A stretch of DNA of 64,000 nucleotides from Chitinivorax tropicus. GTDB taxonomy: Bacteria > Pseudomonadota > Gammaproteobacteria > Burkholderiales > SCOH01. Position numbers and translations under genes: made by a program. The stretch is taken from contig NZ_JACHHY010000004.1 of NCBI RefSeq assembly GCF_014202905.1, positions 124,001-188,000 of the forward strand. The letters are read 5' to 3'. How positions within the stretch are numbered: the first letter of the stretch is position 1; the number at the start of each line of letters is the position of its first letter. Below the pieces are notes generated by a model, which did not search any database, was not told the origin of the DNA, and worked only from the letters and a program-made list of their open reading frames with translations. Shown here piece by piece: positions 7,553 to 16,241 of this stretch.

Positions 7553-8678
7553 GCCCACCTTTCGTCATGGCTTGGTGATCGGTAAATTCTACCCACCCCA
7601 TGCCGGACACTATTACCTGATCCGCACCGCAGCCAGCTATTGCCAGCAGGTCACAGTGGGCGTGTTGCCGGGCTCGGGTGAATCCATCGCATTGGCTGAC
7701 CGGCTGGCCTGGATGCGGGAAGACCTGGCAGACTGCCCACATGTCATCGTCGTGGGCCGCCACGACGATACGCCAGTGGATTATCACGACCCGGCCATCT
7801 GGGATGCACATGAGGCCCATTTCCGTTGGGTGGTTGCGGAGGCCAACCGGCAACGGCTGGCGCCGCTGCAGCCGGTGGATGCGGTGTTTGCCTCCGAGCC
7901 ATATGTGGTGGAGCTGGCCAGGCGTTTCCAGGCCGTGCCGGTCTGCCTGGATCTGCCTCGGGTCAGTTATCCGGTTTCCGGTACGGCAGTGCGGGCGTCG
8001 CCCATTTCGACATGGTCACGGCTGACAGCTCCGGTCAAAGCTGCCTTATGTAAACGGATTGTGGTACTGGGCGCGGAATCGACCGGCACCACCACCTTGG
8101 CCTGCGATCTGACGCAGGCACTGCAGGCCAGAGGCGGCGTGTGGGCGGCGACGCAATGGGTGCCCGAGTTTGGCCGCGAACACACCTGGAATAAATTGGC
8201 GATGGCGCAAGGGCTGGCGCTCTTCAATCATCGCCCACGGCCCGGTGTGGCTGATCTGGACTGGCACAGCGACGAATTCACCTTTATCGCGGCCACGCAG
8301 ACCCAGCGTGAGGACTGGGCCGGCAGACAAGGCAGCCCTGTTTTGATCTGCGACACCGATGCGCTGGCCACCACCATCTGGCATGAGCGCTATATGGGCA
8401 GCGCCTCGGCGGCATGCTGTGACGTGGCTGCCCGCATGCCGCCGAGGGCATTGTATCTGCTGACCGACCACGAGCATGTGCCATTTGAAGACGATGGACT
8501 GCGCGATGGAGAGGAAATTCGCGCCTGGATGACAGAGCGTTTCTGTGAGGTGTTGCAGGCACAATCCGTGCCTTGGTTGAAAATCACCGGCAGCCGTGAG
8601 TGGCGCTTGCAGCAAGCATTACAGGCGATTGATCAGGTGCTGGCAGCGGGCTGGGAGTTCGCCCAGCCCCTGGGGTGA
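7539..8678 (+). CDS. nadR: NadR-like NMN adenylyltransferase / ribosylnicotinamide kinase
   Basis: A 379-residue protein started at the ATG at 7539, inside the end of pnuC, with GGAG upstream. An upstream in-frame start at 7407 would lie wholly within pnuC and gives no family sequence. Residues 11-24 carry the nucleotidyltransferase motif GKFYPPHAGH. The second half has the kinase domain, but the P-loop reads GAESTGTTT (178-186), with Thr in place of the usual Lys. I recall the same variant in NadR-like proteins of actinobacteria, so it is not necessarily a loss of activity. The protein would phosphorylate imported nicotinamide riboside and adenylate NMN. No N-terminal helix-turn-helix is present, so it is not the repressor form known from enterobacteria. 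Confidence 0.85.
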   Translation: MVKLEPTFRHGLVIGKFYPPHAGHYYLIRTAASYCQQVTVGVLPGSGESIALADRLAWMREDLADCPHVIVVGRHDDTPVDYHDPAIWDAHEAHFRWVVAEANRQRLAPLQPVDAVFASEPYVVELARRFQAVPVCLDLPRVSYPVSGTAVRASPISTWSRLTAPVKAALCKRIVVLGAESTGTTTLACDLTQALQARGGVWAATQWVPEFGREHTWNKLAMAQGLALFNHRPRPGVADLDWHSDEFTFIAATQTQREDWAGRQGSPVLICDTDALATTIWHERYMGSASAACCDVAARMPPRALYLLTDHEHVPFEDDGLRDGEEIRAWMTERFCEVLQAQSVPWLKITGSREWRLQQALQAIDQVLAAGWEFAQPLG

Positions 8679-8735
8679 TGCCTGGGTGCGGTATCAACAG
8701 CACCCAGCAGCCATGTGAGTAGTCCTCAGGCTGGC

Positions 8736-10748
8736 TTACCAGATGCGGATGCGCTCCGCTTGCGGCTTGAACATCTTATCGCCTTGCTTGGTACCGAATG
8801 CCTCGTGGAAACTGTCGGTATTCAACGCGGCCCCATTGGTGCGGAAATGGCCAGGTGAGTGCGGGTCGCTGACCAGTAGCTTCAGCATCAGCGGCTCACG
8901 CAGCTTGGCACGCCAGCCCTGCGCCCAGCCCAGGAAGAACCGTTGATCACCTGTGTAGCCATCGATCTTGGGGGCAGGTTGCCCATTCAGTGATAGATGA
9001 TAGGCCTTGTAGGCGATCTGCAGGCCGGATAGATCGGCAATGTTCTCCGTCACCGTCAATCGGCCATTGACGAACTTGCCTGGCAGCACCTCATAGCGGT
9101 TGTATTGGGCTACCAGTTGATCCGCCAATTTCTCGAATGCGGCACGATCCGCCGGCTGCCACCAGTTCACCAGGTTGCCATTGCCATCGAATTTACTGCC
9201 CTCAGTATCAAACCCGTGGCTGATCTCGTGCCCGATGATGGCGCCAATCGCACCGTAGTTGACGGCATCATCCGCTTCGGCATTGAAAAATGGTGGCTGG
9301 AGGATGGCAGCCGGGAACACGATTTCGTTCTGGTTGGGTGAGTAATAGGCATTGACAGTCTGTGGCGTCATGCCCCATTCCTCTCGATCGACCGGCTGGC
9401 CCAGGTGCGCCAGCTGGAAGTCCTGCTTGAAGCGCTGGACACGCAGCATATTGCCTGCCAGATCGTCATCCTTGATTTCCAGCTTGCTATAGTCGCGCCA
9501 CTTATTGGGGTAACCAATCTTGACTTGATATTTGCTCAGCTTCTCGCGGGCCTTTTCTTTGGTGGCCGGGGTCATCCAGCTCAGGTTGTCGATGCTCTGA
9601 CGATAGGCGGTCATCAGGTTCTCCACCATCTGTTCGACCCGCTTTTTCGAGTCGGCTGGGAAGTAACGCTCCACATACAGCTTGCCCAATGCCTCGCCCA
9701 AGCTGCCCTCCGCTGCTTCGACGGCTTTCTTGATCCGTGGTTTTTCCTGTGGGGTGCCGGACAAGGCTTGATCATGGAACTTGAACGCCGCCTCTTCAAA
9801 AGGCCGGTGCAGATAGGGCGCCGCATTATCCAGCAGGCGGACTTTCAAATAGGTCTGCCAGGTCGCCAGCGGTGCCTTGGCCAGCAACTTGGCCAGTCCC
9901 GCCATGTAGCTGGGCTGCTCGATATTGGCTTCGCCAGCCGTGGCGAGGCCTGCTGCATCCAGGAATACAGACCAGTTCATCCCCGGGGCCTCTTTGTTCA
10001 GGCGATCCAAGGCCCGTTTGTTGTAGGTCTTGGTGGCGTCCTGATTGGTCGTGGCATCCCAATTGACGGTTGCCAGCCGGGTTTCAAAAGCAAGCACATC
10101 GGCAGCTTTCTGCGAAGCGCGTGACTCACCTGACAGCGTCATGAGCTGGGTCAGATATTGTTGGTAAGCGGACCGCGCTTGTTTGAAACGAGCATCTTTC
10201 TTCAGGTAGTAATCCCGCTCCGGCAGGCCTAGCCCGGCCTGAGACATGTGCGCCAGATAGCGATCCGACTGTTTGCGGTCTTGTTGCACGTAGACATCGA
10301 TTGGCCCGGACAACCCCGCCCGGCTCATCTCGCCCAATAAGCGAGCGAGTTCGTCTTTGTCTTTCAATGCGTCAATGCGATCGAGCCACGGTGAAATGGC
10401 AGACAAGGCCTGTTTCTGCACCGCATCGGTATTCATATAGGCGCGGTGGAATTTGGCGATCTTGTCAGCCTCGCTGCCAGGTGTTTGTTCCGCAGCGACC
10501 AACGCCAGGATCATATCCCGTAGCCGTTGCTTGGATTGCTCATTCAATACTGAAAAGGAGCCCCAGCCAGCTCGGTCGGCAGGAATCTCAGTCGTGGCCA
10601 ACCAATTGCCATTGGCAGCCCGGAACAGATCATCCTGTGCACGGGTGTTGGGGTCGATGCCAGCCTGATCGACACCGGACTGGGCAAAGGCTGCGGGTGT
10701 GGCCCATAAGGCAGCCAGCAACAACGCTGTAAGCTTGTATTGACGCAT
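8736..10748 (-). CDS. pepO: Secreted M13-family zinc metallopeptidase (PepO/neprilysin-like)
   Basis: A 670-residue protein. The ATG at 10748 is chosen because TAGGA lies upstream and the N-terminus then reads as a signal peptide ending in AAFAQ; an ATG at 10811 would add 21 residues ahead of it. The zinc site HEISH is in IIGHEISHGFD and the third ligand in ENIADLSG, both diagnostic of family M13. NAYYSPNQNEIVFPA lies upstream of the zinc site and the protein ends in RIRIW, close to the family's usual C-terminus. It probably degrades peptides in the periplasm or outside the cell. It is a single gene, convergent to nadR and without an obvious operon partner. Confidence 0.92.
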   Translation of the reverse strand: MRQYKLTALLLAALWATPAAFAQSGVDQAGIDPNTRAQDDLFRAANGNWLATTEIPADRAGWGSFSVLNEQSKQRLRDMILALVAAEQTPGSEADKIAKFHRAYMNTDAVQKQALSAISPWLDRIDALKDKDELARLLGEMSRAGLSGPIDVYVQQDRKQSDRYLAHMSQAGLGLPERDYYLKKDARFKQARSAYQQYLTQLMTLSGESRASQKAADVLAFETRLATVNWDATTNQDATKTYNKRALDRLNKEAPGMNWSVFLDAAGLATAGEANIEQPSYMAGLAKLLAKAPLATWQTYLKVRLLDNAAPYLHRPFEEAAFKFHDQALSGTPQEKPRIKKAVEAAEGSLGEALGKLYVERYFPADSKKRVEQMVENLMTAYRQSIDNLSWMTPATKEKAREKLSKYQVKIGYPNKWRDYSKLEIKDDDLAGNMLRVQRFKQDFQLAHLGQPVDREEWGMTPQTVNAYYSPNQNEIVFPAAILQPPFFNAEADDAVNYGAIGAIIGHEISHGFDTEGSKFDGNGNLVNWWQPADRAAFEKLADQLVAQYNRYEVLPGKFVNGRLTVTENIADLSGLQIAYKAYHLSLNGQPAPKIDGYTGDQRFFLGWAQGWRAKLREPLMLKLLVSDPHSPGHFRTNGAALNTDSFHEAFGTKQGDKMFKPQAERIRIW

Positions 10749-11083
10749 TTTCAATCCTAAGTGGGGTGGGCAATGTGGGGAGTGGTCAGCATGCGCGCCC
10801 ATTGGTTTCATTCTGCATGCTGGCCTACTTGGTGTTTACATGCTGGCCATGTGAGACATGACCGCGAAAAACGTTCATTTCAATTCGTCAGATCCTGCTG
10901 GTGCGGTTATAACATTGAATCCCCATCTTGCGGCAATGGGCGCACATCGTCTGTCGATGTATTGAAATGCGTTGGAAGTGCAATAGCCTCACCAAGCGCC
11001 ATGGTGGCGCATTTGCCGATTGGTTCCAAAGAGGTCGGTCCGCCTGGGCGGCGGTATTTCTACCTCATCCATTCCTGCACTTA
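10749..11083. other. Intergenic region upstream of the M13 peptidase
   Basis: About 335 bases with no supported gene. It contains imperfect inverted copies of GGTCAGCATGC (about 10784 and 10828) close to the peptidase start, and a short GCGCCA/TGGCGC hairpin at 10996-11010. It should carry the peptidase promoter on the minus strand; I see no convincing hexamer pair. Confidence 0.4.
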
Positions 11084-11109
11084 AAAAAAAACCGCCCGAA
11101 GGCGGTTTT
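11084..11109 (-). terminator. Intrinsic terminator of ppa
   Basis: On the minus strand AAAACCGCC, loop TTCG, GGCGGTTTT followed by a run of T. Stem at 11088-11109, 16 bases after the ppa stop. Confidence 0.85.
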
Positions 11110-11124
11110 CTGACTTGGTGTGTT

Positions 11125-11652
11125 TTACGCCTTGTAGCGGGCAACACCGTCGATCAGCTCCTGCTTGGCCGCTTCGACATCAGCCCAGCCTTGCACCTTC
11201 ACCCACTTACCTTTTTCGAGATCCTTATAGTGCTCGAAGAAGTGTGCGATCTGAGACAGCAGCAGCTCAGGCAGATCAGCCGTGGTCTTGATGTCCTTGT
11301 ACATCGGACACAGCTTTTCAACAGGTACGGCAACCAGCTTGGCATCGATGCCTGATTCATCCTCCATGCGCAGCATACCCAGCGCACGGCAACGGACTAC
11401 GACACCAATCTGTAACGGGAACGGCGTGACCACCAGCACATCCACCGGGTCGCCGTCCTCGGACAAGGTGTTGGGCACATAGCCGTAATTGCAAGGGTAG
11501 AACATGGCTGTACCCATGAAGCGATCAACGAACATCGCACCGGTCTCTTTATCCAGTTCGTATTTGATTGGCGAGCTGTTGGCCGGGATTTCGATCACAA
11601 CATTGAAATCATTGGGCACATCCTTACCGGCAGGAACGCGGTCGAGAATCAT
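11125..11652 (-). CDS. ppa: Inorganic pyrophosphatase (family I)
   Basis: A 175-residue soluble enzyme of normal length for the family. It hydrolyses pyrophosphate to phosphate and drives biosynthetic reactions. Visible signature features are KYELDKETG near residues 30-38, the [12 protein letters not shown] block, and [11 protein letters not shown] with the metal-binding aspartates. SD GGAG precedes the ATG by 8 bases. It is transcribed alone, away from coq7, and ends at a strong terminator. The short space between the divergent ppa and coq7 starts (11653-11794) must hold both promoters. Confidence 0.96.
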   Translation of the reverse strand: MILDRVPAGKDVPNDFNVVIEIPANSSPIKYELDKETGAMFVDRFMGTAMFYPCNYGYVPNTLSEDGDPVDVLVVTPFPLQIGVVVRCRALGMLRMEDESGIDAKLVAVPVEKLCPMYKDIKTTADLPELLLSQIAHFFEHYKDLEKGKWVKVQGWADVEAAKQELIDGVARYKA

Positions 11653-11794
11653 CTGTGTTACTCCGTGCTGTTTTCAGGAAAGCCAGACATTATACCAATG
11701 AACGCCTGATTGACATCACTTGCGCAAAATCAACTGGAATTTGCCATAGGCTGATAAAATACCGACCATTGTCCGTATCAAAGGCTTTCATTTC

Positions 11795-12421
11795 ATGCTG
11801 ACGCTCGACCGACTGATCGTGGAGTTCGACAAAGGATTGCGTACCCTGCTGGCACCCGCCCACACCATCCGCCCCTACCCGGATGAGCAGATCGATGAAG
11901 CCCCCCTGACCGAGGAAGAGAAGAAACACGCCGCCGCCCTGATGCGCATCAACCATGTCGGTGAGATTTGCGCCCAAGCTCTCTATCAAGGCCAAGCCCT
12001 GACCGCACGTGATCCTGCCACCCGTGAGGCCTTGGAGCACGCAGCCTGGGAGGAGACAGAGCATCTGGCCTGGACCGAGCGGCGCATTGCCGAGCTGGGC
12101 GGACGCAAGAGCCTCCTCAACCCGGTGTGGTATACCGGATCATTGACGATCGGCGTCGTGGCAGGGTTGATTGGCGACAAATGGAACCTCGGTTTCCTGG
12201 CGGAAACCGAACGCCAAGTATGTCGTCATCTAGATAGTCATCTAAGCAAGCTGCCGGAAGCCGATACCAAAAGTCGAGCGATTCTGGTACAGATGCGTGA
12301 TGATGAAGCGCAGCATGCCGAGACAGCAATAGCGCATGGTGCCGCCAAGCTGCCGCTGCCGGTGCGGGGGCTGATGAAATTGTCATCCAAGGTTATGACC
12401 GGCACAGCGTATTGGGTATGA
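11795..12421 (+). CDS. coq7: 2-polyprenyl-3-methyl-6-methoxy-1,4-benzoquinol 5-hydroxylase (aerobic ubiquinone synthesis)
   Basis: A 208-residue di-iron protein of the COQ7/UbiF-replacement family. Iron ligands are visible in [40 protein letters not shown] and [10 protein letters not shown], the four ExxH/E-type helices expected. It adds the last hydroxyl group to the quinone ring with O2. The start [19 protein letters not shown] is typical of betaproteobacterial Coq7. It complements the oxygen-independent hydroxylases ubiU and ubiV encoded at 38138-40022 in this same window, so the organism probably makes ubiquinone with and without oxygen. Confidence 0.93.
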   Translation: MLTLDRLIVEFDKGLRTLLAPAHTIRPYPDEQIDEAPLTEEEKKHAAALMRINHVGEICAQALYQGQALTARDPATREALEHAAWEETEHLAWTERRIAELGGRKSLLNPVWYTGSLTIGVVAGLIGDKWNLGFLAETERQVCRHLDSHLSKLPEADTKSRAILVQMRDDEAQHAETAIAHGAAKLPLPVRGLMKLSSKVMTGTAYWV

Positions 12422-12479
12422 GTCCAACCAAGCCCGCCTGTTACCGGCTGGCTTGGTCACCCTGAATCATCAATCAGTT

Positions 12480-12896
12480 TTATTCAGCGATGATCTCAAA
12501 ATCATGTGTGATGTCGGCAGTCTTGCCTAGCATGATCGAAGCTGAGCAGTATTTTTCAGCAGAAAGCTCGATTGCACGCTTCACAACCTCCTCTTTGAGC
12601 CCCTTGCCCTTCACCACGAAATGAAAGTGAATGCGGGTGAACACCTTCGGGTCGCTGTCGGCGCGATCAGCTTCGATCTCCACATGGCAATCCGAAACCT
12701 CATGCCGTCCTTTTTTCAGAATATGGATGACATCATAGCTGGTACATCCCCCCGTACCCAGCAGCACCATCTCCATCGGGCGAGGGCCGAGATTACGGCC
12801 ACCACCTTCCGGTGGGCCATCCATCAATACGGCATGACCACTTTGCGTTTCACCCAGAAAGCTCACACCTTCCACCCACTTGATTCTTGCCTTCAT
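12480..12896 (-). CDS. OsmC-family protein (YhfA-like)
   Basis: A 138-residue protein started at the ATG at 12896 with SD GAAGGG; an upstream ATG at 13016 would run through the intergenic region. It has the OsmC/Ohr fold with PMEMVLLGTGGCTSYDVIHILKK, the segment carrying the first redox Cys, and YCSAS with the second Cys. OsmC and Ohr relatives reduce organic hydroperoxides; the YhfA branch is less well characterised, so peroxide reduction here is an inference. It is convergent with coq7; a hairpin (ACCAAGCC/GGCTTGGT) without a T-run lies between them. Confidence 0.85.
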   Translation of the reverse strand: MKARIKWVEGVSFLGETQSGHAVLMDGPPEGGGRNLGPRPMEMVLLGTGGCTSYDVIHILKKGRHEVSDCHVEIEADRADSDPKVFTRIHFHFVVKGKGLKEEVVKRAIELSAEKYCSASIMLGKTADITHDFEIIAE

Positions 12897-13029
12897 ACTT
12901 AACGCCCTTCTCAAAGATGCACTGGTTCGAGGATGAACTTCATTGTAACCAGAAACGCGGCAACCGGCATTCTGACTGGCAGTCATGTGCATTTGCACAT
13001 GGTTTTTACACTGCACTGCACAAAAAAAG

Positions 13030-13057
13030 TTGCATTGTTTGTCTGAATCCGTATAAT
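13030..13057 (+). promoter_or_regulatory. Sigma-70 promoter of the candidate small RNA
   Basis: TTGCAT at 13030-13035, 16-base spacer, TATAAT at 13052-13057. This is the best -10 element in the neighbourhood; a start near 13064 is expected. No gene starts between it and the terminator at 13135-13163. Confidence 0.7.
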
Positions 13058-13063
13058 GAACTC

Positions 13064-13163
13064 AGCACTAAGACGTTACACGCAATGTGTGTTTTGGTGT
13101 TGTCTCCTCCATCCTCCTTCTTTGGTGGAATTTGGCGCAATCCCCAAGATTGCGCTTTTTTTT
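13064..13163 (+). ncRNA. Candidate small RNA with two anti-Shine-Dalgarno motifs
   Basis: About 100 bases between a good promoter and a perfect terminator (GCGCAAT, 7-base loop, ATTGCGC, eight T; 13135-13163). The middle holds a pyrimidine tract with CTCCTCC (13104-13110) and CCTCCTT (13113-13119), sequences that can pair with ribosome binding sites. A purine stretch GGAGGAGG follows the terminator at 13179-13186 and could pair with the tract on readthrough. Neisserial sibling sRNAs that repress many metabolic mRNAs use a similar exposed pyrimidine-rich region. The alternative is an attenuated leader of rplM-rpsI. The transcript is predicted, not shown. Confidence 0.5.
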
Positions 13164-13298
13164 GTCTTGAGGCGGATTGGAGGAGGGGTTTAACGTAAGT
13201 GACCTGCGTTGGTTGCGCTGCAACAAACGAAATGTGCGATGCGATAAACCGGCCCCAAACGGATTTGGGGTAGGGGTTTTTGCACGCGCGTCTTTTCA

Positions 13299-13327
13299 TT
13301 GACGCTTCGTTCGTTCCAGCTTACAAT
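13299..13327 (+). promoter_or_regulatory. Sigma-70 promoter of rplM-rpsI
   Basis: TTGACG at 13299-13304, 17-base spacer, TACAAT at 13322-13327. Start of transcription is expected near 13334, about 30 bases before the rplM ATG. Confidence 0.8.
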
Positions 13328-13365
13328 CCGCAACTTTCTCGAAATCTAGCTTATTGGAAGAACGA

Positions 13366-13794
13366 ATGAAAACCTTCTCCGCCAAGCCGCATGAGGTGAA
13401 ACGCGACTGGTTCGTCGTGGATGCCACCGACAAGGTGCTCGGCCGCCTCGCAGCCGAAATCGCTCGCCGCCTGCGTGGCAAGCATAAAGCAGAATACACC
13501 CCTCACGTTGACACTGGCGATTACATCGTTGTTGTGAACGTTGAGAAACTTCGCGTTACTGGCGCCAAGTTTGAAGACAAGAAATACTATCGCCACTCTG
13601 GCTACCCTGGCGGTATCTATCAGCGTACCTTCCGCGAAATGCAAGAGCAGTTCCCGGAACGTACCCTGGAGAAAGCTGTCAAGGGCATGCTGCCAAAGGG
13701 CCCATTGGGCTACGCCATGCTGAAGAAGCTGAAAGTATATGCTGGTGCTGAGCATCCGCACACAGCTCAACAGCCCAAAGTTCTGGACATCTAA
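13366..13794 (+). CDS. rplM: 50S ribosomal protein L13
   Basis: A 142-residue protein, the standard length for L13. It starts [20 protein letters not shown] and carries [19 protein letters not shown] and [20 protein letters not shown], all diagnostic. The ATG at 13366 is preferred to a TTG 12 bases upstream. SD GGAAG precedes it. It is the first gene of the usual rplM-rpsI operon, 12 bases ahead of rpsI, driven by the promoter at 13299-13327. Confidence 0.98.
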   Translation: MKTFSAKPHEVKRDWFVVDATDKVLGRLAAEIARRLRGKHKAEYTPHVDTGDYIVVVNVEKLRVTGAKFEDKKYYRHSGYPGGIYQRTFREMQEQFPERTLEKAVKGMLPKGPLGYAMLKKLKVYAGAEHPHTAQQPKVLDI

Positions 13795-13806
13795 GGGATT
13801 CGCACC

Positions 13807-14199
13807 ATGATCGGTAAATATAACTACGGTACCGGCCGTCGCAAGAGCGCTGTCGCTCGCGTGTTCCTGGCTGCTGGCAAGGGTCAGATCATCGTCAACG
13901 GCAAGCCTGTTGATGAGTATTTCTCTCGTGAAACCGGCCGCATGATCGTGCGTCAGCCGCTGGAGCTGACCAACCATGTTGAAACGTTCGACATCAAAGT
14001 CAACGTGACTGGTGGCGGTGAAAACGGTCAAGCTGGCGCGGTTCGCCATGGTATCGCCCGTGCTTTGGTTGACTACGATGCCTCTTTGAAGTCTGCTCTG
14101 CGTAAGGCAGGTCTGATGACTCGTGATGCACGTGAAGTTGAACGTAAGAAGGTTGGTCTGCGTGGTGCTCGTCGCCGCAAGCAGTTCTCCAAGCGTTGA
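13807..14199 (+). CDS. rpsI: 30S ribosomal protein S9
   Basis: A 130-residue protein of standard length. [15 protein letters not shown] near the N-terminus, [19 protein letters not shown] in the middle and the basic tail [14 protein letters not shown] identify S9; the tail reaches the tRNA in the ribosomal P site. It follows rplM by 12 bases and ends at a strong terminator, so the operon has two genes. Confidence 0.98.
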   Translation: MIGKYNYGTGRRKSAVARVFLAAGKGQIIVNGKPVDEYFSRETGRMIVRQPLELTNHVETFDIKVNVTGGGENGQAGAVRHGIARALVDYDASLKSALRKAGLMTRDAREVERKKVGLRGARRRKQFSKR

Positions 14200-14218
14200 T
14201 CGCCTGGTTGCCTTCAGC

Positions 14219-14247
14219 AAAAGCCGCCTTCGGGCGGCTTTTGTTTT
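14219..14247 (+). terminator. Intrinsic terminator of rplM-rpsI
   Basis: AAAAGCCGCC (14219-14228), loop TTCG, GGCGGCTTTT (14233-14242), then more T. Confidence 0.88.
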
Positions 14248-14623
14248 GTGGCGTGATGGCTTTGCATCGGCAATGGCTTGGTAGCGCCATGAAAGAGGGC
14301 TGCGGAAATGCATGCATGGGTAATCCGTTTACGCGCAGTCGATCAGTGATCAAAGTGCATGGCTGAATGAGAGGCATCGACCACGGGTAACAAAGCTTGA
14401 CTGGCACCCATTGCGATTGGCGCTGGGGCGACTGTGGTGGTGGCCTGTCGTCCATGTAAAGGGTGGTCACCTCCTATTGACGGCTACTCAGGTCATCCGT
14501 TGGTTGATGGCCTGATTTGAGTTGTGAAGCCTTACCCGTGGAATGTAAAGCGATGTCCATCTGGGGTGGTTTGGCGTGGTAGTATGTTGCAGTGCATCGA
14601 AATTTATTGGCAGGAGAGTCACA
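14248..14623. other. Intergenic region upstream of argC
   Basis: About 375 bases. No gene or clear ArgR box was seen. A -10-like TAGTAT at about 14579 may belong to the argC promoter, with no good -35 partner. Confidence 0.35.
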
Positions 14624-15652
14624 GTGATCAAGGTAGGTATTGTTGGGGGTACGGGATATACCGGTGTTGAGCTGTTGAGGTTGTTGGCTCGTCATCCGGA
14701 GGTGAAGCTGACTGCTGTCACCTCACGCAAAGAGGAGGGTATGCCTGTTGCTGAGATGTATCCCAGCTTGCGTGGTTGGGTGGATATTGCCTTCAGCGAT
14801 CCCGCCAAGGCAGATCTGAAACAGTGTGATGTCGTCTTCTTTGCCACCCCGAATGGCATTGCCATGTCGCAGGCACAGGCCCTGCTGGATGCCGGGGTGA
14901 AAGTGATCGATCTGGCGGCAGATTACCGTATCAAGGATGTATCAACCTGGGAACATTGGTATGGGATGCAGCATGCCAGCCCCGGTTTGATTGCGGAAGC
15001 CGTGTATGGCTTGCCTGAGATCAATCGTGAGCAGATCCGCCAAGCGCGCCTGATTGCCAACCCTGGCTGCTATCCCACTGCTGTGCAGCTGGGCTTTTTG
15101 CCTTTGATCGAGGCGGGGATCATCGATACCAGTCACTTGATCGCTGATTGTAAATCAGGTGTCAGTGGGGCGGGCCGTAAGGCTGAGGTTCACGCGCTGT
15201 TTGCCGAGGCGGGGGATAATTTCAAAGCTTATGGTGTTGCGGGGCATCGTCATTTGCCGGAGATCCGTCAAGGCCTGGCCCGAGTGGCGGGGCACGAGGT
15301 CGGCCTGACGTTCGTACCGCACTTGACGCCTTTGATCAGGGGTATCCATGCCACGCTGTATGCCAGATTGAACAAACCGGCGGATATCCAGGCGCTATAT
15401 GAGCAGCGCTATGCAAACGAGCAGTTCGTCGATGTGCTGCCAGCAGGGAGCCACCCTGAAACCCGCTCGGTGCGTGGTGCCAATGTATGCCGTATTGCTG
15501 TTCACCAGCCGCAGGGTGGGGATACCGTGGTGATCTTGTCGGTCATCGACAATCTGGTGAAAGGGGCAGCAGGCCAAGCGTTGCAGAATATGAATATCCT
15601 GTTTGGCTTGGACGAGCGGGCGGGTCTGGACGTGGTGCCACTCTTGCCCTAA
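14624..15652 (+). CDS. argC: N-acetyl-gamma-glutamyl-phosphate reductase
   Basis: A 342-residue enzyme started at the GTG at 14624, 6 bases after AGGAGA. It catalyses the third step of arginine synthesis, NADPH-dependent reduction of N-acetylglutamyl phosphate. The nucleotide-binding start is [18 protein letters not shown]; the catalytic Cys is in ANPGCYPTA and the conserved His in [16 protein letters not shown]-like ([12 protein letters not shown]) follows. The length and motifs match the type 1 ArgC. It stands alone between rpsI and erpA, a common order in betaproteobacteria. Confidence 0.96.
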   Translation: MIKVGIVGGTGYTGVELLRLLARHPEVKLTAVTSRKEEGMPVAEMYPSLRGWVDIAFSDPAKADLKQCDVVFFATPNGIAMSQAQALLDAGVKVIDLAADYRIKDVSTWEHWYGMQHASPGLIAEAVYGLPEINREQIRQARLIANPGCYPTAVQLGFLPLIEAGIIDTSHLIADCKSGVSGAGRKAEVHALFAEAGDNFKAYGVAGHRHLPEIRQGLARVAGHEVGLTFVPHLTPLIRGIHATLYARLNKPADIQALYEQRYANEQFVDVLPAGSHPETRSVRGANVCRIAVHQPQGGDTVVILSVIDNLVKGAAGQALQNMNILFGLDERAGLDVVPLLP

Positions 15653-15768
15653 GTTGGGCGATGAAGCTATGCAACTGCGTTTGATGCGTGCTCACATTGC
15701 TTGGGTAAAGTGTACGGTAGGGATTGAAAAAGTCTTATCGTGCATCAATATCCCTACTGTCTGTTGGA

Positions 15769-15797
15769 TTGAAATTGCCGCCTTGGCGGCGGATAAT
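15769..15797 (+). promoter_or_regulatory. Candidate erpA promoter with a palindrome in its spacer
   Basis: TTGAAA at 15769-15774, 17-base spacer, GATAAT at 15792-15797. The spacer holds GCCGCC-TT-GGCGGC, a perfect palindrome that could be an operator. SD and ATG follow at once. Confidence 0.55.
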
Positions 15798-15825
15798 GAA
15801 GATTGAATCAACTCAGGAGTTTGAC

Positions 15826-16176
15826 ATGAATGCCGTTACCGAGATGCCGAGCCCATTGATTTTTACCGATAGCGCTGCGGCGAAGGTAAAAGAGCTCATT
15901 CTGGAAGAAGGCAATCCCGACCTGAAACTGCGGGTCTTTGTGACGGGTGGTGGTTGCTCAGGTTTCCAATATGGTTTCACCTTCGACGAGATGGTGAATG
16001 AAGATGATACCGCGTTGGATAAAGACGGGGTGACATTGCTGATCGATCCGATGAGCTACCAGTATCTGGTGGGGGCCGAGATTGATTACACCGAAGGGAT
16101 CGAGGGTTCACAATTTGTCATTCGGAATCCGAATGCTCAATCCACTTGCGGTTGCGGCTCTTCGTTCTCGGTTTGA
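15826..16176 (+). CDS. erpA: Iron-sulfur cluster insertion protein ErpA
   Basis: A 116-residue A-type carrier. The ATG at 15826 follows CAGGAG; an upstream ATG at 15724 would add 34 unrelated residues. The three cluster-binding cysteines are visible: one in [11 protein letters not shown] and two in STCGCGSSF at the C-terminus. ErpA passes Fe-S clusters to apo-proteins, which in this organism would include UbiU and UbiV. It ends at a bidirectional terminator shared with the glycerol transporter operon. Confidence 0.95.
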   Translation: MNAVTEMPSPLIFTDSAAAKVKELILEEGNPDLKLRVFVTGGGCSGFQYGFTFDEMVNEDDTALDKDGVTLLIDPMSYQYLVGAEIDYTEGIEGSQFVIRNPNAQSTCGCGSSFSV

Positions 16177-16196
16177 TCGATCTGGGCGGATCAGAC

Positions 16197-16226
16197 AAAA
16201 AACGCCACCCGATGGGTGGCGTTTTC
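16197..16226. terminator. Bidirectional terminator between erpA and glpV
   Basis: A-run, CGCCACCC (16203-16210), GAT, GGGTGGCG (16214-16221), T-run. It serves both convergent genes. Confidence 0.88.
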
Positions 16227-16241
16227 ATTGGGCCAGCTTGC

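Noticed and set aside
12425-12465. Strong terminator between coq7 and the OsmC gene
   Set aside because: A hairpin exists but no T-run follows on either strand.
13006-13299. Minus-strand 97-codon frame upstream of rplM
   Set aside because: It lies opposite a clear plus-strand promoter and terminator, has no SD and no recognisable product.
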